A DNA stretch of 7,835 bases from Chloroflexota bacterium. GTDB lineage: Bacteria; Chloroflexota; Limnocylindria; Limnocylindrales; CSP1-4. Position numbers and translations under genes: made by a program. The notes under the pieces are model-generated. The model saw only the letters and a program-made list of their open reading frames with translations. It searched no databases and was not told the DNA's origin. Of the stretch, positions 1 to 4,666 are shown piece by piece (positions within the stretch are counted from its first letter, which is position 1; each line of letters begins with the position of its first letter). The DNA lies in assembly GCA_021786915.1 (NCBI GenBank), contig JAJYMP010000336.1, positions 1 through 7,835 of the forward strand, in the 5' to 3' direction.

Positions 1-12
1 GAGGTACACCAT
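1..12 (-). CDS. Start of an unidentified gene running off the left edge (partial)
   Basis: Read on the minus strand, an ATG at 12 opens the frame Met-Val-Tyr-Leu up to the edge of the window. It is preceded, after 8 nt, by AAGGAGG (minus strand, 27 to 21), a full-strength SD. No other ATG, GTG or TTG lies in this frame between the ATG and the in-frame TGA at 60-58, so this would be the start. Only four codons are visible and no function can be given. It would lie 162 bp downstream of the mannosyltransferase stop, on the same strand. The competing reading is that the end of a plus-strand gene occupies positions 2-31 instead. Confidence 0.42.
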
Positions 13-31
13 GTCCTGGGCCTCCTTCTGA
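2..31 (+). CDS. Possible C-terminal tail of a plus-strand gene (alternative reading)
   Basis: Frame 2 of the plus strand reads Arg-Tyr-Thr-Met-Ser-Trp-Ala-Ser-Phe and stops at TGA 29-31. All nine sense codons end in G or C, which fits a gene tail in this genome. If real, the gene would converge on the mannosyltransferase, and the stem-loop at 44-64 would sit just after its stop. It competes with the minus-strand start at position 12. Nine codons are too few to decide, and no function can be assigned. Confidence 0.22.
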   Translation, partial: RYTMSWASF

Positions 32-86
32 TCGCTTGCCTCCGACGGACCGAAAGGTCACGTCCTAAGCATCGGATCGGAGGCCC
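18..86 (-). promoter_or_regulatory. Putative RNA leader with mutually exclusive helices that could hide an SD
   Basis: In minus-strand RNA, the segment GGGCCUCCGA (86 to 77) has two perfect 8-bp partners. One is UCGGAGGC (45 to 38), which closes a domain. The other is GGAGGCCC (25 to 18), which is the SD of the edge gene. Both helices use bases 79-84, so only one can form. Inside the first domain, GACG and GACC pair with GGUC and CGUC around a four-base loop with one bulged U (stem-loop at 44-64). The layout resembles a translational on/off switch, but I cannot match it to a named riboswitch class. No ligand is inferred. Confidence 0.4.
21..29 (-). promoter_or_regulatory. Strong ribosome-binding site for the edge gene
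   Basis: The minus strand reads AGAAGGAGG, including the complete AAGGAGG core, 8 nt before the ATG at 12. This site is the main reason to believe a minus-strand gene starts at the window edge. It is also one arm of the alternative helix described for 18-86. Confidence 0.45.
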
Positions 87-124
87 GCTCCTTCATGGCA
101 TCACCAGCCGAAGGCGGCGGACTT

Positions 125-137
125 GGTGGTCACCACC
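125..137. repeat. Short inverted repeat downstream of the mannosyltransferase
   Basis: GGTGGT (125-130) and ACCACC (132-137) form a near-perfect palindrome around one base. In minus-strand RNA this is a 5-bp stem with a UGA loop, starting about 37 nt past the mannosyltransferase stop. There is no T-run after it, so a terminator call is weak. A protein-binding site is equally possible. Confidence 0.25.
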
Positions 138-174
138 CCAACCGTGCTGGCCGGATCCGCCCCCGCGCGCCCGC

Positions 175-1371
175 CTACGGCGCCTGGCCGCCGGGCAGGG
201 CGATCATCCATGCCACGAACGCGATCTGCGCCAACGCGAAGCAGCCGGCGAGGGCCCAGGTGCCGCGTCGTCCGAAGCGGACCGCCAGGCCTGCGAAGGC
301 CGGGAAGGCGGCGAGCGCATAGCGGGGCATCGAGGGCACCAGCCCGCCGGGCAGGAATGCGAGTGCGAGCGCAGCGATGGAGAAGACAGCCAGCTCCCTG
401 TCGACCCGCAGCAGCGCCAACGCCCCGAGCCCCACGATCACGAAGAAGGCAATCCACGCGACTCGCTGGATCGTCGGACGGCGGACCGCCTCGACCAACC
501 GCTCGAGCCCGGTGCCGCCGTGCACCCAGGCGGGCGAACCGCTCAGGAAGCCTGTGAGCCTGTGGGTCAGGTATGCGATGAACATCCACCAGATGCCGAA
601 GGCGAGGCTGGTGGCCACCATGACCAGCAACGCGGTCCGACGGCCCGGCCTCGGGCCGAACACGAACTGGGCGAGTGCGGACGCTGCAACGGCAGCGCCA
701 GCGATCCGGGTCAGCATCGCGAGGCCGGCGAACAGGCCCCGCCGGGCGGAGGTGTCCGAGGCGAGGAAGTAGGCTGCGGTCGCGACCAGGAACAGCGGCT
801 CCGAGTAGGCCATCGAGAACACGTACGCCGATGGCGCGAACGACAGCAGCAGCAGGCCGCCCGTTGCGACGGTCCCGCCCAGCCGGAGGTCCAGCACGCG
901 CCACGTCAGGATCGCCGCCGTCACGAAGAGCAGGTTTGCGAGGACGGTTCCCACGAGTGCTGGATGCAGCCCGGTCAGCGACCCGAGCTTGATGAGCGCG
1001 GGCCACGCCGGGAAGAACGCGAAGTCGTGGGCCCCCCGGACGGCGTATCCGTGGTAGCCGTTCTTGACCACGCCGAAGTACCAGATCGCGTCCCAGATCG
1101 CGAACGGGAGGCCCCGCGTCGTGTGGACCGCCGGGATCAGGGCCATCATCCAGAAGGCCGACCACACCCGGGACGCGACCGCGATGACCGCCGGCGTGCC
1201 GACCCAGGCGAGGCCCCGGAGCCGCTCGAGAACGTCCGCGCCCGCCCTGACCGGCAGCTCGACCGGTCGATAGATGTACGGCGGCGCGTCAGCCTGCGCT
1301 GCCTGCGGGTCGAGTCGATCGAGGACGGTTCGGAGCGGCGTTCGACCGGGCCGACGGGTGGCGTCTGACAT
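175..1371 (-). CDS. PIG-V-like membrane mannosyltransferase (GT-C type glycosyltransferase)
   Basis: This 398-residue protein is predicted to be an integral membrane GT-C enzyme that moves a mannose-type sugar from a polyprenyl-phosphate donor to an acceptor outside the membrane. After a soluble N-terminal tail of about 55 residues come some eight to ten hydrophobic segments. Family motifs are visible: WDAIWY (93-98) followed by NGY, FFPAWP (119-124), AYSEPLF (188-194), MLTRIAG (219-225) and SMPRYALAAFP (347-357). The aspartate in WDxxWY, on the first outer loop, is the expected catalytic residue. These motifs match the PIG-V/Gpi18 group, which bacteria also carry. The frame is open to 1578, but I start at ATG 1371 because AAGGAAGGGA lies 9 nt upstream and the extra N-terminus is low-complexity Arg/Ala/Gly sequence. 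The acceptor is unknown. Transcription would begin in the divergent region upstream. Confidence 0.85.
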   Translation of the reverse strand: MSDATRRPGRTPLRTVLDRLDPQAAQADAPPYIYRPVELPVRAGADVLERLRGLAWVGTPAVIAVASRVWSAFWMMALIPAVHTTRGLPFAIWDAIWYFGVVKNGYHGYAVRGAHDFAFFPAWPALIKLGSLTGLHPALVGTVLANLLFVTAAILTWRVLDLRLGGTVATGGLLLLSFAPSAYVFSMAYSEPLFLVATAAYFLASDTSARRGLFAGLAMLTRIAGAAVAASALAQFVFGPRPGRRTALLVMVATSLAFGIWWMFIAYLTHRLTGFLSGSPAWVHGGTGLERLVEAVRRPTIQRVAWIAFFVIVGLGALALLRVDRELAVFSIAALALAFLPGGLVPSMPRYALAAFPAFAGLAVRFGRRGTWALAGCFALAQIAFVAWMIALPGGQAP

Positions 1372-1380
1372 GCGCGAAGG

Positions 1381-1390
1381 TCCCTTCCTT
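1381..1390 (-). promoter_or_regulatory. Ribosome-binding site fixing the mannosyltransferase start
   Basis: The minus strand reads AAGGAAGGGA, 9 nt before the ATG at 1371. It favours this start over the in-frame ATG at 1578, which would add 69 low-complexity residues. Confidence 0.6.
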
Positions 1391-1740
1391 GGGCACACAG
1401 GGTTGTATCGCCCAGCACGCTGCATGCGCGTCGCCCAGAACCGCGGCGAAGACGCAGGCGCATTGCGGGCCGCCACCCAGCCTCCGGTGCGGCCGCCGCG
1501 CCGTTGCCGCTGCCGAGCTGCCGCGTCGGCCGCCGCCGCTCCGAAGCTGCCTCCGGCGCCGGCCGCCGCGCGCCGCACCGCGCTGCCGGGCCGGACCCCA
1601 GCCCGCCCGCCTGCCGAGCGATCCTACGCGCGGCGGAGTCGTGCAGCTCGCTGCGCGAGCGGCCCGGCACCGGGTGCGTCTGGCTGACGCGCCCAGCGAG
1701 CGGTGCGGCGCGCGGGCGTCTGCGATCACTCAACCGCCGA

Positions 1741-1752
1741 GCGGAATTCCGC
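1741..1752. promoter_or_regulatory. 12-bp perfect palindrome, possible operator
   Basis: GCGGAATTCCGC is a perfect palindrome with an AATT centre inside very GC-rich sequence between two divergent genes. The symmetry would suit a dimeric regulator. It lies far from both start codons (about 370 bp from each), and there is no second copy in the window, so this remains a guess. Confidence 0.2.
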
Positions 1753-1767
1753 AGCCAAGCTGCCGCG

Positions 1768-1868
1768 AGTCGCCGGCGCCAGGCCCAACCCCGCGCCGAC
1801 GCGGAGCGCCACGGGGCGCGTCTTCGGGGCCGCATCGCCCGTCGGCGCCAGTCGCCGGCGCCAGGCCC
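1768..1868. repeat. Direct repeat of 19 bp within a cluster of GGCGCCAG words
   Basis: AGTCGCCGGCGCCAGGCCC occurs at 1768-1786 and again, identically, at 1850-1868, 82 bp apart. The shared word GGCGCCAG also occurs at 1844-1851 and 1940-1947, giving four copies in about 175 bp. A 13-bp word, GCCGCATCGCCCG, is repeated at 1829-1841 and 1869-1881. The cluster lies outside any believable gene. It could be a binding-site array, a short dispersed repeat, or slippage in GC-rich DNA. Confidence 0.5.
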
Positions 1869-2070
1869 GCCGCATCGCCCGCCGTCGCGAGCCGCATGGA
1901 GCAGCGACGCGAGCTACCGCCGCAGGCCAGAGCCCCGCCGGCGCCAGCGGACGCGGGAACGACGAGGCGACGCGACGGGCCGCCGCGGGCACCCGCTCGG
2001 GAGGAGCCGCCACGAGACACGAGGCACCGCCTGTGCTCGCTGGGTGGGCTAGACCAGTTCCGGAACGGTG

Positions 2071-2099
2071 TGGAGCGGCCGCGGGATGGCCACTACGAT
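2071..2099 (+). promoter_or_regulatory. Possible promoter for the LLM oxidoreductase
   Basis: TACGAT at 2094-2099 fits the loose TANNNT -10 pattern of high-GC bacteria and sits 17 bp after TGGAGC (2071-2076), a poor -35 match. Transcription would start near 2106 and leave a leader of under 20 nt, just enough to hold the SD. The call rests mainly on position. Confidence 0.2.
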
Positions 2100-2107
2100 C
2101 TGGGGCG

Positions 2108-2118
2108 AGGAGGTGATC
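2108..2118 (+). promoter_or_regulatory. Extended Shine-Dalgarno site of the LLM oxidoreductase
   Basis: AGGAGGTGATC is complementary over 11 nt to the conserved 3' end of bacterial 16S rRNA. It ends 4 nt before the ATG at 2123, and the core AGGAGG ends 9 nt before it. It fixes the start and predicts strong initiation. Confidence 0.75.
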
Positions 2119-2122
2119 GGCA

Positions 2123-3064
2123 ATGCGGTTCGGGGCGGCGTTCTGGGTCCAGCGCACGGGGTGGCCGGAGCTGCGCGAGGCGGTCGTGGCGGCGGAGTCG
2201 GCGGGCTTCGACGACCTGTGGATCGACGACCACCTGCTCTCGGACGAAGCCGACTGGCCGGACCCCAAGCTCGAGGGCTGGACGACCCTGGCAGCAGTCG
2301 CCGCCGTCACGACCCGGCCGCGGCTGGGCCTCATGGTCGGCGCGAACACGCTGCGCAATCCCGGGCTCGTGGCCAAGATGGCGACGACGGTCGACCACAT
2401 CTCCGGGGGCCGCGCCATCCTCGGGCTCGGCGCGGGCTGGTTCGAGCGCGAGCACCAGGCGTTCGGGTTCGACTTCGGCTCAGGGTTCGGCGAGCGTCTC
2501 GACCGGCTGATCGAGGCCGTGCCGCTCGTCCGCCGGCTCCTCGACGGAGAGGAGGTCACCCACGAGGGGCGCTTCTACCGGTTCCATCGCGCGGTGTGCG
2601 CGCCGCAACCGGTCCAGCCGAGCCTGCCGATCCTGATCGGCGGCGCGGGGCCGCGCAAGACCATCCCGCTGATTGCACGCTCCGCGGACATGTGGAACGC
2701 CTACGGCACGCCCGACGAGCTCACTGCGGCGGACGGGCTCCTGCGGGCCGCGTGCGAGACGGCGGGCCGCGACGAGCGCGAGATCGAGCGGACGACCAAC
2801 GTCAACGTGGTGATCCGCGAGGACCGCGCGGCGGCGGTTTCGGCCTGGGACGCCTGGCACCGGGTGCACCTGCCGCACGGAGGCGAGGGTCGGCTCTCGG
2901 CCGGCGGCTCGGTCGCGGAGGTCGCCGCCGCCCTCCGCGCCTATCGGGACGTCGGCTTCGGCCATGTCGTGCTCATCTTCCGGACGCCCTGGGACCTCGC
3001 GACCATCGAGCGCCTGCCGGAGCTGCGAGCCGCGCTCGCCGACGATCGTGCCGGGGTTGGCTGA
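2123..3064 (+). CDS. LLM-class, probably F420-dependent, oxidoreductase
   Basis: This 313-residue protein belongs to the bacterial luciferase-like (LLM) superfamily, TIM-barrel enzymes that use F420 or FMN for hydride transfer. In order: a first strand with AESAGFDDLWIDDH (24-37), the usual strand-2 signature; TTRPRLGLMVGANTLRNPGLVAKMATTVDHISGGR (63-97), typical of the group; LGLGAGWFEREHQAFG (100-115), the hallmark loop; and PILIGGAGPRKTIPLIARSADMWN (169-192), the nucleotide/flavin-phosphate side. Length and motifs resemble the Rv1855c-type actinobacterial subgroup, known as probable F420-dependent enzymes. The substrate cannot be read from sequence. The gene stands alone on the plus strand with its own strong SD, followed by an inverted repeat 28 nt past the stop. 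F420 rather than FMN use is inferred from the subgroup. Confidence 0.9.
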   Translation: MRFGAAFWVQRTGWPELREAVVAAESAGFDDLWIDDHLLSDEADWPDPKLEGWTTLAAVAAVTTRPRLGLMVGANTLRNPGLVAKMATTVDHISGGRAILGLGAGWFEREHQAFGFDFGSGFGERLDRLIEAVPLVRRLLDGEEVTHEGRFYRFHRAVCAPQPVQPSLPILIGGAGPRKTIPLIARSADMWNAYGTPDELTAADGLLRAACETAGRDEREIERTTNVNVVIREDRAAAVSAWDAWHRVHLPHGGEGRLSAGGSVAEVAAALRAYRDVGFGHVVLIFRTPWDLATIERLPELRAALADDRAGVG

Positions 3065-3092
3065 CCAGCCTCGCCGGGCTCCCGGCCCGTCC

Positions 3093-3112
3093 CTGGCACG
3101 CGCCGGTGCCAG
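3093..3112. repeat. Inverted repeat CTGGCAC-N6-GTGCCAG, copy 1
   Basis: Perfect 7-bp arms (3093-3099 and 3106-3112) flank GCGCCG. It starts 28 nt after the oxidoreductase stop and could fold in the transcript as a terminator-like stem, but no T-run follows. The same arms recur exactly at 3186-3205. Confidence 0.5.
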
Positions 3113-3185
3113 ATCGGGCCTTGTCGAGCGGGAGCCGCGCGGCAAACCCCCGTGCCGTGGCCGGACGGCGCATGCGGCGGAGCGA

Positions 3186-3205
3186 CTGGCACCCACCCGT
3201 GCCAG
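3186..3205. repeat. Inverted repeat CTGGCAC-N6-GTGCCAG, copy 2
   Basis: Arms identical to copy 1 (3186-3192 and 3199-3205) flank a different spacer, CCACCC. Conserved arms with a changed spacer suggest the arms are what matters, as in a protein-binding site or a dispersed hairpin repeat. It ends 23 nt before the proposed start of the small gene. Confidence 0.5.
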
Positions 3206-3228
3206 GACCCGCGGGGCCAGAGAAGGCC

Positions 3229-3492
3229 GTGCCTGACCAGCCCGATCCCCGCTTCGTCGCCGACGCCGAGGTGCGCGCGAACGGCGGCGAGATCCTCTAC
3301 CGAGGACCGTTGCGCGTGGACGACGCCCACTGGGCAAGCGAGGCCGCGCGGCTCCACCGCGGCCTTCGGATCCGCGACGCGTCGGACCCCGACCCGAGGT
3401 CCTGGGTCGCGCTGGTGTTCCCCGACGGCAGCGTTCGGCTCAGCCCGCCGGTCGCGTCGGCCCGCTGGTGGCGGCCGGACCGCCAGACCTAG
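3229..3492 (+). CDS. Small protein of unknown function (87 residues)
   Basis: I do not recognise this protein. Coding is supported by 80 of 87 codons ending in G or C and by balanced, globular-looking composition: acidic and polar, no membrane segment, no signal peptide, no cysteines. It has an NGGEILYRGPLRVDD segment (18-32), a mixed middle, then SWVALVFPDGSVRLSPP (58-74), which looks like paired beta strands, and an RWWRPDR tail. The start is uncertain. GTG 3229 has GAGAAGG only 2 nt upstream, too close for an ideal SD. In-frame alternatives are GTG 3199, inside hairpin copy 2, and ATG 3172 after GGACGG. The shortest form is preferred because the hairpin suggests the preceding DNA is non-coding. 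It follows the oxidoreductase by 164 bp on the same strand and converges on the exporter operon. Confidence 0.6.
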   Translation: MPDQPDPRFVADAEVRANGGEILYRGPLRVDDAHWASEAARLHRGLRIRDASDPDPRSWVALVFPDGSVRLSPPVASARWWRPDRQT

Positions 3493-3518
3493 CCGGTCGC
3501 GCCCGCCCGCTGGTGGCG
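3447..3518 (+). repeat. 45-bp-period tandem duplication across the stop codon of the small gene
   Basis: Positions 3447-3473 and 3492-3518 match at 25 of 27 bases and lie exactly 45 bp (15 codons) apart. The second copy begins within the TAG (3490-3492). Read past the stop in the same frame, it encodes Pro-Val-Ala-Pro-Ala-Arg-Trp-Trp-Arg, echoing Pro-Val-Ala-Ser-Ala-Arg-Trp-Trp-Arg inside the gene. This looks like an in-frame duplication of the gene's tail. Confidence 0.6.
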
Positions 3519-3555
3519 ACACGACGCCGAGCCCTGGGCGCCAGGCGCGACGCCC
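3515..3555. terminator. Possible bidirectional terminator region between convergent genes
   Basis: The 63-bp gap between the small gene and the permease holds two weak stem-loops: GGCG (3515-3518) with CGCC (3525-3528), and GGGCG (3536-3540) with CGCCC (3551-3555). The second contains a nested GCGC-CAG-GCGC. Neither is followed by a T-run. The convergent position is the main argument. Confidence 0.25.
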
Positions 3556-4656
3556 CTACTCCCAGCGGAACGTCCGCGCCGCGATCCCCAGGCACACCAC
3601 CAGCCACCCGACGAGGATCGCGATGTCCACGCCCAGCGGCGCGACCTGCGTCCCGTTCACCATCACCTGGCGCATCGCGTCGCCGAGGTACGTGAGCGGC
3701 AGGAAGCGCGCGATGGTCTGGAGGAACCCGGGCAGGAAGTCGAACGAGAAGAAGATCCCCGACAGGAACATCATCGGCATCTGGACGATCTGGACGACGC
3801 CCGTGGCCTGCTCCTCGGTCTTGAGGAACGAGGCGAGCGCGAACCCGATCGCGAGGAACGACCCCGCGCCGAGGAGGACCACGCCGACCACCGCGAGCAG
3901 GTTGCCGACGATCCGGACGTCAAAGAACACGTACCCGATGCCCAGGATCAGCACGGCGTCCACCAGCGCGACCATGAGCCGCAGGAGCACGTTGCTGCCC
4001 ACCAGCTTCCAGCGCGCGAGCGGGGTGGCGCCCAGGCGCTTGAGGATCCCCTTCTCGCGCTGCTGGACCAGCGGGATCGCTGCGAACACGCCCAGCTGCA
4101 TCAGGGCCATGGCCAGGATGCTCGGGACGAGGTAGGCGACCTGGCTGATCGTGGTGGACTGGAGGGACAGCTGGCTGACCGTGACGACGGGCGAGCCGCC
4201 GACCGCCTGGAGGTTGACGGCGTTGGCCACCTGGTTCACGACGCCCACGACCACCTGCGTGGTCTGGTTCTGCGACGGGTCCCCGTACACCTGGATCGCG
4301 ACCGGCGTCGCGCTGCCGGAGCGGGCCTGCGCGAGCGCGTCTCCCAGGCCCTTCGGGATGACGATGACCGCGGACACCTCGCCGCGCTGCATCGCCGCCT
4401 TCTCATCGTCCGCGGAGCCGTCACGCAGGCTCAGCAGTTGGACGCTGCCGAAGGCCTGGCGGAGGCCCGCCGACGCGGCCGAGCCGTCCTGATCCGCGTA
4501 GCCCACGGCGATCTTGGTGTCGGCACCGGCGCCGCCGAAGATCCAGCCGAACAGGAACACGAACATGATCGGGAAGAAGATCGTCCAGAACAGGGCCGCG
4601 CGATCGCGCACCAGGCTCCTGACGTTGGCGACGGTGAGGCCGAGCAGGGTTCGCAT
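3556..4656 (-). CDS. ABC-2 type exporter permease (DrrB-like)
   Basis: This 366-residue membrane subunit should form the transmembrane channel of an ABC exporter with the ATPase encoded just upstream. Predicted membrane segments are near 20-41, 173-196, 222-246, 252-279, 286-306 and 342-363. A large extracytoplasmic domain (about 43-170) separates segments 1 and 2, as in the YhhJ/NodJ-DrrB type with one long outer loop. REKGILKRLGATPL (200-213), between segments 2 and 3, is the usual coupling region. LSGIFFSFDFLPGFLQTIARFLPLTYLGDAMRQV (298-331) is the classic ABC-2 signature. Start ATG 4656 has TAGGAGC upstream, whose TAG is the stop codon of the ATPase gene. The gap is 10 nt, so translation of the two is probably coupled. 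Substrate unknown: drugs, lipids and polyketides are all known for this group. Confidence 0.92.
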   Translation of the reverse strand: MRTLLGLTVANVRSLVRDRAALFWTIFFPIMFVFLFGWIFGGAGADTKIAVGYADQDGSAASAGLRQAFGSVQLLSLRDGSADDEKAAMQRGEVSAVIVIPKGLGDALAQARSGSATPVAIQVYGDPSQNQTTQVVVGVVNQVANAVNLQAVGGSPVVTVSQLSLQSTTISQVAYLVPSILAMALMQLGVFAAIPLVQQREKGILKRLGATPLARWKLVGSNVLLRLMVALVDAVLILGIGYVFFDVRIVGNLLAVVGVVLLGAGSFLAIGFALASFLKTEEQATGVVQIVQMPMMFLSGIFFSFDFLPGFLQTIARFLPLTYLGDAMRQVMVNGTQVAPLGVDIAILVGWLVVCLGIAARTFRWE

Positions 4657-4666
4657 CGTCGGGCTC

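Larger units (their letters stand above)
1391..2106. other. Long gene-free divergent intergenic region, extremely GC-rich
   Basis: About 700 bp separate the divergent mannosyltransferase and oxidoreductase. Several reading frames stay open on both strands, but their translations are runs of Arg, Ala, Pro and Gly with no recognisable domain, as expected when GC-rich DNA has few stop codons. I see no tRNA, rRNA or family motif. The region holds a 19-bp direct repeat, several GGCGCCAG words, a 13-bp repeat (1829-1841 and 1869-1881), a 12-bp palindrome at 1741-1752, and presumably promoters for both flanking genes. No clear promoter for the minus-strand gene could be identified. It may also contain a decayed gene. 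Confidence 0.6.

Noticed and set aside
101..1165. Long minus-strand open frame overlapping the mannosyltransferase
   Set aside because: Translation is Arg/Gly/Pro-rich with no membrane pattern or motif. The overlapping frame carries the PIG-V motifs.
1372..1578. N-terminal extension of the mannosyltransferase to ATG 1578
   Set aside because: The extra 69 residues are low-complexity, and a good SD sits before ATG 1371.
1389..2510. Open frames crossing the divergent region on both strands
   Set aside because: Several frames are open at once, all with Arg/Ala/Pro/Gly-rich translations and no domain. GC-rich DNA simply lacks stop codons.
2857..2868. GGCACCGGGTGC inside the oxidoreductase, also at 1666-1677
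   Set aside because: A 12-bp match of GC-rich palindromic sequence, one copy within a coding region. Likely coincidence.
3094..3110. TGGCAC words in the inverted repeats as sigma-54 promoters
   Set aside because: The GC of the -12 element is absent at the required spacing (TG instead). The symmetry of both copies explains the TGGCAC words better.
2068..3228. Upstream part of the plus-strand frame that ends at 3492
   Set aside because: It overlaps the LLM oxidoreductase out of frame. Only the portion after the oxidoreductase looks coding.
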